Shown: positions 1-10,470 of the stretch, piece after piece
How the letters are laid out: each line of letters opens with the position of its first letter
Numbering within the stretch: the stretch's first letter is position 1
NCBI GenBank assembly: GCA_018881555.1
Contig: JACAXG010000064.1
Location: 2,575,422-2,639,421, forward strand
DNA length: 64,000 bases
Direction of reading: 5' to 3'
Origin: Amblyornis subalaris
Lineage: Eukaryota > Chordata > Aves > Passeriformes > Ptilonorhynchidae
The notes under the pieces: model-generated
The model's database searches: none
Told to the model about the DNA's origin: nothing
The model's input: only the letters and a program-made list of their open reading frames with translations
Translations under genes and position numbers: made by a program

Positions 1-99
1 TGAAAGGAGCCTGTATCTGCCTTCACTTTATCACCTCTAGATGTCTGGGGACATTGCAGTTAATTGCCCCTTAGCCCACTCTTCTGGCTAAACAGGTCA

Positions 100-585
100 A
101 AATGTAAAAGGGCACCACTATATAAGAAGAACATGAAGCTATTAGAGTGTGTCTGAAGGAAAGTAACNAAAATGAAGAGTTTGGAGGTGAAACCCCATGA
201 GATGCAGCTGANGTCACTTGGTCTGTTCACCCTGNAGAAAAGAAGACTGAGGGGAGACCTCATTGCAGTTACAACTTCCTAGTGAGGGGAAGAGGAGGGG
301 CAGGCATTGATCTCTTCTCTGTGGTCNCCAGTGACAGGACTCGAGGGAATGGCCTGAAGTTGTATCAGGGAAGGTTTCGGTTGGATATCAGGAAAAGGTT
401 CTTCACCCAGAGGGTGGTTGGCACTGGAACNGGCTCCNCAGGGAAGTGGTCACAGCACCAACTTGTCAGAGTTCAAGGAGAGTTTGGGACACAGCGAGAT
501 TCTTGNAGTTGTCCTGTGCAGGGCCAGGAGTTGGACTNGATGNTNCTGATGGGTCCCTTCNCACTTGGATATTCTATAATTCTGT
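100..585 (+). mobile_element. CR1: CR1 LINE 3' fragment, type C
   Basis: This is a 5'-truncated CR1 retrotransposon copy read on the plus strand. It starts near a GGGCACCAC block, passes through a CACTTGGTCTGTT block near 217 and a GGTTGGATATCAGGAAAAGG block near 380, and ends with GGATATTCTATAATTCTG at the CR1 3' terminus. The same CACTTGGTCTGTT block recurs in the copy at 36321-36768, so the two belong to one subfamily. The sequence carries many isolated ambiguous bases. Open frames here are shadows of the repeat. The exact 5' edge is uncertain by some tens of bases. Confidence 0.88.
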
Positions 586-776
586 AAGTCCCTGTCTTTT
601 AGCTTCTCCACATAAGGATCCACTGCTGACCCACCTGCAGCTTGTTCCCCAGCAGAACCNCGTGNGAGAGGGAACAGCCCTGCTGCCATCTCCTTACAAA
701 ATGCTCCTCCTATCCTCCCTGCCTCTGCTCAAAAAATGCTCTGTCCGTCACAGCGCTCCAGCACTGCGAGTGTCCT
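586..776. other. Short unique spacer
   Basis: This stretch lies between the CR1 copy and a 16-bp tandem repeat. It is moderately GC-rich, and I recognise no repeat, RNA or exon in it. Confidence 0.4.
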
Positions 777-840
777 CCACATCCCTGTGATTCCACATCC
801 CTGTNATTCCACANCCCTGTCATTCCACANCCCTGTCACT
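777..840. repeat. 16-bp tandem repeat, four copies
   Basis: Four consecutive 16-base units of the form CCACATCCCTGTGATT run head to tail. They differ by a few substitutions and contain three ambiguous bases. A partial fifth unit, CCAGTGTCAC, may follow. The array is open in several frames, which explains the overlapping frames across it. It is a small minisatellite with no evident function. Confidence 0.85.
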
Positions 841-2213
841 CCAGTGTCACAGCTCGGCACCTGCACGCAGGTTTCCCGTTCCTCCTGTTTGTTTGTCACG
901 CTGGGTGTGTTCGGGTACTTGAGATACACCTCACCAGGGGAGAGCCAGAGATCACCCTCTGCTGCCCTGTGCTTTCCTTGCTTCCTCTCATCCATGTTTT
1001 TTCTGGTTATCCCAGGGTGTTGCTCTCCATACCCCAGCAAGCCGAGTTCAGAGCCCTCCATGCCAGCTTAGCAGGTGCCTTGCCAGAAATGCTCAGGTCT
1101 GTCCTCGCCCTCTGAAGCAGATCCAGTTGTCACAGACTCTCAGTTTTTTAGGGAAGACTTTTTCTGTGTCTTTTTTTTAATTAAACCTCTCTAAGACACA
1201 CATGTAATTTCAGGCAGTGAGGCTCAAGTGGAGTCATTAATGACTAATGAGGAACTGAGGACTGACCTGCAGGAGACCTCCAAATTGAATATTTTCTTTT
1301 CAGATTTAGCATGATTAAACAAACTGGTTTTGTGTCCAATCACGAGCTTTGTGAGAGAATTATTTTCCTGCTGCTCTGTCCAAAACCACAGAGACTAATT
1401 TAGATAGCATTAATTNGTGATTTCCCAGATCAAAGCCTTTAATCAAATCAATAAGGATACACACTGTGNAGGGTGCTGATTATCATTCATAGACATAAGA
1501 TATTATTTGTCATGTCTACCTTGATAATGACATCAGAGGAATACCAAGACCTACAAGGAGAGATGTCCTGATACCTTAATATGTTGATTATGCAAATGGT
1601 TTCCCTAAATTATTTGCTTGCCAGGGCATGGGGCTTCTCCTTGCTGCAGGCTTCCTTTAACTGCAAGATTTATTGGTAGCCTAAACATATACAAATTACT
1701 GTCAACCACCTCATTGATTATTTTTGTAAAAGTGGCAATTCCTATGGNGATATTTGAGAAATGACATTAGTAATTATTTGGTTGTGGAGAAAAGGGAGGG
1801 GCTAAAAGGCTGAAAAAGTAATTATCATTTATCTTAAGAGTGAGTGATGTGAAAAGTGGCCCAATTTATATGGCAGGAGCAGTGATATAGCTACGTGGTT
1901 GTCCCATGTCACACCAAATCTTGATTTTTTCCTCTTCAAAGGAAAAAGTTTGGTCTAAAATCTGTTGGTTTACTGCTTCTTAATATAAACTCCAAACAGT
2001 TCATGCAATGGATCCAACTCTCCAAGCCTTTTAGAGGGAAGNGACTTGATTCGTAGGGAAGGAGACAAAAAGAGCTTTTGTAAAAAGCAGGTGAAAGCCG
2101 TGTTTGCATGTGCCCTTTCTGACCTCTTAGACCTCTGTTTTCCCACATTTATTCCTCCCAAATCCACCTGTCCAAGCCTTAGGGTATTCCTTACCCCTAC
2201 ACACTATAACACA
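841..2213. other. Unique sequence, no gene seen
   Basis: No coding exon or recognisable repeat was seen. The first 300 bases are GC-richer and C/T-rich. From about 1180 the sequence turns AT-rich, with many TAAT and ATTA motifs, and resembles conserved non-coding DNA (see findings). Open frames here are short and have no recognisable domains. Confidence 0.45.
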
Positions 2214-2304
2214 GCAGTGAAGGTGTCCCTGCCCATGGCAGGAGGATGGAAGGAGATGATCTTTAAGGTCCCTTCCAGCCCAGGCCATTCTGGGATTCTA
2301 TGAT
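2214..2304 (+). mobile_element. CR1: CR1 LINE 3' terminal fragment, type A
   Basis: Only the last ninety or so bases of a CR1 remain. They include GGTGTCCCTGCCCATGGCAG, then CTTTAAGGTCCCTTCCAGCC, and end in GGGATTCTATGAT. This is the plus-strand 3' tail of type A copies. It is heavily 5'-truncated, which is normal for CR1. Confidence 0.88.
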
Positions 2305-3573
2305 ACCCTTTTTTTTTTGTAGATCCAGCATTAGCCATAATTCCTTGGTCCTATAAAATGCTTTCCACCTGTGCATTTCAAAGCACATCCAGCAAACACC
2401 AAGGTCCAGAAGCCAAGGGAGGGGAGGAGGGTGATGCACCCATGACATGAATCCTTATATCCCAGCTCAATGAACTCACATGTTTCATCACCCACTTATT
2501 TATTCTTCCAATATCTCACATTTGTGAACGCGTCAGCGAAATTTCCCGTTTCCCTGGCAAACTTGCACAGGTGGAAGAAAGTCTCTTTTCTGCTTTGTTT
2601 TGCTTTGTTTGTGGATTCTACATTTGGGAACAGGGTGGGGAGAGCAGGGAGTCAACAGCTCTGTGAAGACCAGCTGCTTGCAAGATGCTTCCCTTGCAGC
2701 TTTCCGTCAGGAATCTGACAGCTTCAGTTATCGTGAGGGAGAAATAATGAGGTGAGAAAAGAGTTGTCAAAAAAAAAAAAAAAAAGATCGGATCTCTTCT
2801 TCCCGGGAAGTAATTTACTTTTTGTGTGTTCTGTGGTTCCCAGAGACGAGAAGATGCAAGGACCCCGGTTGTAGGAAAAAGTCTGTAAACCAAGGCAATT
2901 ACCAAAATAAAACAGAAAAAAATGGTAATTTGTCTACCAAAAAAAAAGCCTATTAGTTTTGTTATGATTAATTAAATTGAATGTGAGTGTTAACGGCATT
3001 TAGCTAGGTGACTATAGGTGACGAGATCACCATGGGTTGCCTTTATAGTTAAAGAGTTAACAGTGTTACTGGATTTTAAGGTTAATTCACCTCATCCTCA
3101 AACAAATTCCTATTTTTCCACGTGGATTTCCCCTTAAATCCTTTGATTCTGTTGATCAGCATAGATACATGGTGCTATCTAAGACCTTCCATGGGAAACT
3201 GGAATGTGTGACATAGGATCTCTGCACTGCTAACTGGATCCAGGAGGGATACCCTAATGCAGCAAAAATGGCACTAAAAACTTCTGTTTAAGCATCTGGA
3301 ACAAGCACAAGTTCCCCACTGACTACTAAAGAAACCTGGGATAGTGCTTTGAATATATAAATTTCTTTATCTATCCAGCCTGGCACTACAAGGACAGAAG
3401 CTTCAGGACCTGGGATATTCCCTGTGGATGTTTTTTATACCCCAGACGTGCACAGGAGAAATCTCAGAGCATCTCACACGGGACCAGGTCACCTTTGGTG
3501 AGACAGCTGAACTTCCCTCAGCAGGAGGGAGCAGCTGAACCTCCCTCAGCCAGTGCAGTGGTGTATTGGAAAA
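2305..3573. other. Unique AT-rich sequence with a poly-A tract
   Basis: There is a T run just after the CR1 tail near 2310 and an A run of 17 at 2769-2785. Near 3504-3550 two imperfect copies of CAGCTGAACTTCCCTCAG occur with a 28-base period. I saw no exon, RNA or further mobile element. Confidence 0.45.
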
Positions 3574-3637
3574 CATCCCAGATGCAGCTCTGCAGGTGGG
3601 GTCTCACCAGAGCAGAGTAGAGGGGCAGAATCACCTC
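3574..3637 (-). mobile_element. CR1: Short CR1 fragment, ORF2 end region
   Basis: The plus strand reads GGTGGGGTCTCACCAGAGCA followed by GAGTAGAGGGGCAGAATCAC. This is the complement of the CR1 block encoding the end of ORF2, which reads GATTCTGCCCCTCTACTCTG in sense orientation. Flanking bases diverge quickly on both sides, so this is a short internal remnant lacking the 3' tail. Confidence 0.65.
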
Positions 3638-5548
3638 AAACCCATATTTTTAGACACATTAATTATGTCCCTAGGGATTTTCCAGAGTATTAGTTGTCTG
3701 GATGCAGTGGGGTGATCTGATTGATTAGCTCTCCATGGACCACAACACACATTTAAGCACTGATGCACATATGCATATCTACATGTAAACACCTGAGTTT
3801 CAGTTCAGTGGATTCCAGTTAAGCTCGATTTAAACACTGAAAATTAGTTGAGATCACCCACAACATACATGACTGGACCAGCATAGTTACCTACACTTTA
3901 CACAGCCAAAGAATTGTGAAACACTTGAAAAATTCAGGACTGAATCTTAGACACAGTCAACTTAGTAAAACAGTCCCTTTATAAATCTGGTTATTTACAT
4001 GTCTTGACTCTGGGATTCTCCCTTGAGAAGATGGAAATATAATTTTAAAGAAATAAGTCATCATCTTAAATGGTGCTTGAATGTTGAGTCAGCCTCCATT
4101 GCATCATTACAGCTCCATGAAATGATGATGCCGAAGGTGCTTAAGAGCCACGTTTTGAAAGAAGGTTCAACACTTTTTTAGCATTTACAACGTTGGAAGT
4201 GCAAGACAGGCACAGTTTTGGGGATTTTTTTTGGATCCTCTCAGCTTGGCACGTTACATATGGAATGAAGATACGCTTTCCATTTGCAAACGAAGCGCAG
4301 GCACCTTTGAACGTGCACGTTCTCCTGCATATGGGCCTGGCTTTTGCACAAGCATGATTAGCAGAACCGATCCACGTTCCTTATGCTTTGCACACAAACC
4401 TGAGGCTCCCTCTTGAACTGCAAATATTCCCTGAAGCAGTTATTTACACTTGTAAGGCAAGCGGATTGTCACTATCCTACAAGCCTTATCCACAGTCAAG
4501 GGATCGTGGCCAGCGGAAAGAATAAAATTGTTTCCTGTGCTCCACTTGCATGATAAATTCTGACTTGTATTTTGAGTTTCCTCCTCTTTTTGTTCCAGCA
4601 CCTTTGAACTTCTTTGTTTGGAAGCAAAACCTACCCCTTTTTCATCCCTTCTTTAAATACAATATTTCAAAACAGAACACTGGTACCTCTCCCTGGGAAA
4701 GCCACTTTTATGGACAATTGACGGCACTGCTGGTGACATTTTTATCTCAAATTTTTGCTTTTGTTCTTCCTCAGGTTCACTTAACTGCGTTTTTGGAAAA
4801 TGTTGAATGGGCACAGGAGTGAGAGATGCCCTTCTGTTCCAGCATCCGGAAGCACAGCTCTAAGTGATGTGTCACTGTAATTACATTAGCAGCCGCATTG
4901 GATGCTCATTATCATGCCTTAATTGTCCAATAATTTTGATCAATGCCCGATTTCCTTGGCGCTGGCTGTTGTGACTGCAAAACAAAGACACAGTTTAGGA
5001 GCTGTAGCATGTGCATCTGCTTGGTGATTCCTCCACTTGTGCACACTCACGTGTGTTTGCGTGTGAGACACAGACAGAGGGAGCAGCCAGGGCAGCTGCC
5101 TGCCAAAATGTTCCCTGCTTGTAGCTGCAGAGAGCTGACAGAGGAGCCCTGGCTAATCTTGCCACGGTGGTTTAAGGAGTCACCTCTGTCAGTCACCAGC
5201 CTGTGATCAGATCTATCACCTCGATGGCAGCCTGGGGGATGGATGCCTGTGTCAGGGTGAAATCTGGCAACTTTGCTTTGCTCTCAGGGAATGGCTGAAG
5301 GCTGGAGGATGGGCTTTGACAGGGGGGCTGTACTGCAAACCTGTGCTCCTTGTTGTAAACTTGTGCTCCTTGTCGTAAGCCCTGCTCTGGGTGCAGAGTG
5401 GCAGAGCAAAGAAGTGCCAATCTGCTGGAGGAAGACCTGCCAGGACTTATCTGTCAGTGTCTGTGATCTTCCCAGGAAAAAGACTGTTCATTTGCTATGC
5501 TTACATCCAGGGAAAACCACTGACAAGCCAAGGGAGGAATGAGTGGCA
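3638..5548. other. Unique sequence, no gene seen
   Basis: I recognise no repeat or exon. The block around 4855-4960 has closely spaced homeodomain-type cores (TAATTA, ATTA, CCAATAAT) and looks like a candidate conserved element. A direct 20-base duplication lies at 5341-5380. Confidence 0.45.
5341..5380. repeat. Two-copy 20-bp direct repeat
   Basis: Two adjacent 20-base units, CTGTGCTCCTTGTTGTAAAC and TTGTGCTCCTTGTCGTAAGC, differ at three positions. This is a small local tandem duplication with no evident function. Confidence 0.8.
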
Positions 5549-5990
5549 ATCACAGAATCACTGAATGATTAAGGTTGGAAAAGACCTTGAAAGTCCTTGA
5601 GTCCAACCTTTGCCTGATCCACACCTTGTCAATCAGACCAGAGCACTGAGTGCCACACCCAGTTGTTTCTAGAGCACCTCCAGGGATGGTGATTCCACCA
5701 CCTCCCTGGGCAGTCCCTTGCAATATCTGACCACCCTTCCTGTGAAGAAATTCTTCCTGATGCCCAACCTGAGCCTCCCCTGGTGCAGCCTGAGCCATTT
5801 CCTCTCATCCTGTTGCTCGTTGCCTGGGGGAAGAGGCCAAACCCCACCTGGCTACAACCTCCTGTCAGGGAGTTGTAGAGAGTGGTAAGATCTTCCCTGA
5901 GCCTTCTTTTCTCCAGGCTAAACACCCCCAGCTCCCTCAGCTGCTCCTCAGAGGAGTTACTCTCAAGACCTTCATTACCAGCTTTGTAAT
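5549..5990 (-). mobile_element. CR1: CR1 LINE 3' fragment, type B
   Basis: The plus strand begins ATCACAGAATCACTGAATGA followed by TTAAGGTTGGAAAAGACC, the complement of a CR1 3' end. It continues through GGTGATTCCACCACCTCCCT and AAGAAATTCTTCCTGATGCC to CTCCAGGCTAAACACCCCCA and a GCTGCTCCTCAGAGGAG block. The copy therefore covers most of the 3' untranslated region and the end of ORF2 in antisense. Open frames on both strands across it are repeat shadows. Confidence 0.93.
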
Positions 5991-7235
5991 GAAGAGTAAA
6001 TGAGAGTAGACACTATAACAGGACTGACAGAGGACATTGACCTGGGAGGACAAGAGAACCGAGCAGCAAAATCAGTCAGGATTGGTTTATGCTCTTTCAA
6101 AGGTGAAGCACACAGGGAATGCATCATTTGTCACCTGTTACATCCAGAGTCAGGATGTATCCACTCCATTACAGGATTTTCAGTGGCAACAGAGTGTGAA
6201 TGCAATTTAAAAAGCATTCTTTCTCTCACAGCAGCACCTAAATACAAGTCGGGATGATGTCTGGCAAAGGAATGCCATCCCTTGGTTAAAACATCCCACT
6301 TCCCCTTAAACAAAGGAGTCATCACCAACTTCTCAATCTGCTTATTAGAGCTGAGAGAAATTCAGAATACCCTTTGTATGATAAATGCTGATTTGTTTTG
6401 AAGAAAAACATCATTCCAGACTGGAATGAATATGTACAACGAAAAGTAAAAAATTCAAAAGGAAAAAGAAAGTTTTGAAACTGTATGGCTTTTTTTTTTT
6501 TTTCCATTTCAACTTTGCAACATGATAAATTATATCCTTACGTGTGATGGATTATAACGAGCAGCACACATTTCAAAATGAGAAGTAATTAAAAAACAAA
6601 AACAAACAAGCCCTGCAAGGAGCTGTTAAAGCTGAAAATCTCCCAGCACAGCGTTTTCAAACAGCTGTACTGCTAAATTGCCTGTTCCCTTGATAGCAAA
6701 GAACAGACAGAAAGCTCCTGCTAGAGAGTTCAACCACCACAGCCCCAGGTAATGTGCAACCACCAGAGAGAAAGTGGGAGAGACAGGGCTGTGGAAAACA
6801 GGGCAGGCTGTTCAAAGACGTGGATTTAGGTCCAGGTGCATGGGGATTACTCAGGGAGTGACATTCAGCACAACAAATGGATCCATGAAGGGAATCCTTT
6901 TAAGGAGGACATTACTGATATGCATCAAAAGATAAAAATAGAAGCTGATATTATCATCCTAATCCAGGAAACAGAACTTTTCTGGGCCTGTGTCAGCAGT
7001 GATTGCTTCTCTGCTGGAAGGATTTGGTCTTCAGGCCCCAGAGGTAGGAATGCAGCACCATGCCTTAGGATAAGGTTGGATACCCTATTGCAATGACCCC
7101 ACTTACTACAGGATGAGAGTCTGAGCATCCTCCTCAATTCCAGAGTACCCGAAGGACTCTAGTTGGGAACCACAGCTGTGCTTGTGCCAGAAGGATTTGT
7201 TCCTGTGCCCATGATCCAGAAAACACCAATATCAT
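5991..7235. other. Unique sequence, no gene seen
   Basis: The stretch is AT-rich and includes a T run at about 6490-6503. No exon, structural RNA or repeat was recognised. Confidence 0.45.
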
Positions 7236-7644
7236 GTGGAGCACGAGGATGATGAGGAGCAGATGAGGGAGCTGGGTGGGCTCAGCCTGGAGAAAAGGAG
7301 GCTCAGGGAAACCTTCTCTGTCTCTACAACCACCTGAAAAGAGGGTGGAGCCAGGTGAGGGGCAGTCTCTGCTCTCAGGTAACACGCAATGGGACAAGAG
7401 GAAATGGCCTCAAATATTGCCAGGGGAGATTTAGATTGGACATGAACTTGTAGGGTGGTCAAGCATTGGAACAGGCTTCCCGGGGCAGTGGTGGAATCAC
7501 CATTCCTGGAAGTGTTCAAAGAAAGTCTAGATGTGGTGCCTGGGGATATGGTTTAGTGGTGGACCTGGCAGTGCTGGGTTAATGACTGAACTTGATGACC
7601 TTAGAGGTATTTTCCAACATTAATGATTTTATGATCCTGTGATC
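7236..7644 (+). mobile_element. CR1: CR1 LINE 3' fragment, type B
   Basis: The plus strand carries GGGCTCAGCCTGGAGAAAAG, AGGCTCAGGGAAACC, a CAAGAGGAAATGGCCTCAAA block, GGAATCACCATTCCTGGAAG and finally TTTTATGATCCTGTGATCT. This is the sense orientation of the same CR1 type as the copy at 5549-5990. Compared with sister copies, a short stretch around 7440 (the AAGAAATTCTTC region) is missing. It is 5'-truncated and non-functional. Confidence 0.93.
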
Positions 7645-10361
7645 TGTATGAACAAGCCTGGTGGAGAACACTGAAGAGGATAAATGAGGGAGAATTAATA
7701 ATGTGAAGACACCTGAGCTGGAATAGCTTCCATCAAAAACAAGGAGAGAGAGAGAGAAATCAAATCTTTCATTTCTGTTGTTTCACTTGGCAGGACCTTC
7801 ATTTTCAGCATGGGCTAATGTGACAGGGAATCAATGTAATGACTTCCTGGAAGATTATTTTCTTTACAACAACAACAATAAAAAAGAGGAATGTACAAAG
7901 AATGGAGGCTAAATTTTGCACAAAGAATCTTTGATTCATTTGCTGCTCAGATTGTATTCTTTCTTCTCTTCCATGAAATCCTGACAACTCTTAGGTCTCG
8001 TAATTCCTTCTCATAATTCTCTTCATAATTTTCTGGTTTGTCTTTGATAGGCTCATCATCTGTTCTTCAGGCGTTCTCCCAAGTCTCCAAGTGAGTTCAC
8101 AAAATTCATTCTGCTCCTCCTTCCCTGGGAATTCCCACACCCAGTCACAGCATCCCCTTCTTTTTTTTAATTGCTTGACACTTATGATTCAAAAAAAACC
8201 ATCCCCACACTGTCACACAGTTTGGCACATCCTTTGCCCAGCTCATCCTTGACATTTCCCTTTCAACTTCCAGCAAGCACATTAAAATCACCAATCTCAG
8301 TTCTTGATTTATTTTATTTTTCCACGGAGGTGTTGAAAATCCCTTTCACTACTGATAGAAAACAACATTATAATTATCCGAGACAACAAATCCATTATTT
8401 GGGTTCTGACTTTTTAGGAAAAGAAATAGCAAAATCTCATGACTATTCCCTTTGTTGCACTTTCATGAACAGCCTTTCCTATATGTCTACACAGTCTTTT
8501 TTTTTTTACCTAGCCCATTACAAACAAATCTCAGTGGAAAAACAAATTCTGCCATTTAGAAAATACACATTTTTCTGAACTTTATTTAGTAGGAAACTAA
8601 AATTTCAGCCTAAAAGTAGTCAAGAGGATCATTTCACTGTCTCTTTTCATTTTGCTAAGCTGGAGGAATTAACCTGATCCTACTATCATTTACTTACAAT
8701 TTCTGTATTACTTTTTATATAATTGTAATGTTCTATTTATATATTGTGATGAGACCAATGTACATTAGTGCATTATCAGAAAGGGTTCACTTGTTTCTTG
8801 ACCGAATGAAAGCAAAATTGATCTGCCTTTATCTCCTGATGTATTTTCATATTTCCAAGTCACACTCCTCCCTCTGTTATGATTTTGCCCATATTGTCAA
8901 TACTTTGCCTGCACATTCTGGTCTCCAGCCAGGACAGATGGCAAGGTCTTGGAGATCCTTATGATGTGAAGATTCAGTTTTATCCCCGCATTAAGCTATA
9001 GTCTTCTCTTTGATCTATCTTAGTGGCACTTTGTCCTCTCAGCCTTCCTTACACCCTACAATATCTTTATGGCTCATTGCTCTGATTTTCTAGGTGTTAG
9101 AAAATTTTCATCATGTTAATGGAGGTTATGAAGAACCTCTACAATGTCCCCTGATGGCCTGCCCACCATATCTGTCTCTATTTCACCTTCTGTTTGTCTT
9201 TTTCTCCAGATATTTTCCATAAGATCCTCACTCCAATGCCGACAAAAATCTCCCAAGCTACTTTTGAGGTCTTTTAATATTCATACTTTTGCCCTTAGGT
9301 ATTTACTGCTGTGTGGATAAATAATAAAAATCTCAAATGCACCAAGCAAAGAAAAACACATGACTGGGATCACATTTCGAGATAGTCTTTAATTATGTGA
9401 TCCCATTCACCCTCAGATTCATATTTGATTTAGTGCCCAGAACATAATGATAGTTTAGGAAGAAAACAGCCAATATGTTGTTTCTGTTTTCCTCTTTAGT
9501 GACTGCAGCAAGTTTATCCCAGTTTATCCTCGAACCTTACTCAACCCTGTCCTAAAGATAAAACTAAAAATACCTTCTTGGGCTCTTCTCTTATGTTCAA
9601 CACTGTGTCTTCTGAGAGTTTTTCAAATTCTTAGGAGCCAGTTTTCAAAATGTTTCTATTTCTGGGATCATGCTAACTGGAGAGCGAGATATCTGATGCA
9701 CACAATTAAAGCCAAATGTTTCCTCTAATTTTTGGGTGCTGAAATTCAGTTGCCCTGTTTTGATAATAAATGCAGCAGGGAACAAATTAAAAAGATTTCC
9801 AGCAGAGTTTTACTGTGCCCCAGGGATAAAAGAGTTGGTTCCTGTCTGATTTGTAGGATCCATGCGGGGAGCTGGCACCAGAAGCAGAGGTTAAGGACGT
9901 GGATGTGTCTCGTCCGGTGAAGATCTCTTCCAGTTGCTGGACACTGTCTGATATGCAGAGGATGTGAGGTTCTATCCATGAATCTCACATACAGTGGGAA
10001 GGATTTATTACACTGGAAGTGAAAAATCACCAGCACCTTGGCACTTGCTATTTGCCATGTCAGACTTTGCTCAAGACCTTGACACTTAGGGTCAGGTGGA
10101 CTTTACTCATCATGTCCCGAGCAGCTGAGAAACATTTCAAAGAAGTGTTCCTCCCTGACCTCTGCAGGAGGGGTTTTGTCCTAGTTGGTTTATTGATCCC
10201 AGATGGGTGAGGAATAAATCTCCTGAGGGACGTTTTCTAACATCCCTGAGGCTTCCAATCCAACAAGTCAAGTGGTGCCCAAGAAATTTCCACCTGACAG
10301 GATTTTTCACACCTTGGAAGTGACTGAGGGGAGCAGCTGAGCAGTCTCTGCATGGTCAGAG
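7645..10361. other. Unique AT-rich sequence, no gene seen
   Basis: This 2.7-kb stretch is AT-rich, with several A and T runs. The longest open frame (8171-8578, 135 codons) is low-complexity at its start, has no recognisable domain and lacks a plausible gene context. I see nothing else to annotate. Confidence 0.45.
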
Positions 10362-10470
10362 AGTTTCCAGACTGGACTGGATGCAGCTGGGAGAAACTGG
10401 ATCTGACCTCACTGCTGGCCATGCTTTGAATAGGGTGTTAGGCTGCACATTTTAATTCTGCGTGATCTGT
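10362..10470 (+). mobile_element. CR1: Diverged CR1 3' fragment
   Basis: The sequence GATCTGACCTCACTGCTGGC followed by CATGCTTTGAATAGGGTGTT matches the end of an older CR1 type whose usual wording is a TGACCTC block, CATGCTTTGAGCAGG, and a tail of AATTATTCTGTGATTCTG. Here the tail reads AATTCTGCGTGATCTG, and part of the segment before it has been deleted. The call rests on word-level similarity only. Confidence 0.55.

Noticed and set aside
642..1115. 157-codon open frame
   Set aside because: It crosses the 16-bp tandem repeat, whose low complexity keeps frames open. No domain is present.
5041..5085. Possible hairpin in a TG/CA-rich stretch
   Set aside because: The arms pair only over a few bases, so it is better explained as simple alternating sequence.
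8171..8578. 135-codon open frame
   Set aside because: It lies in AT-rich unique DNA with no domain and no splice or promoter context that I can support.
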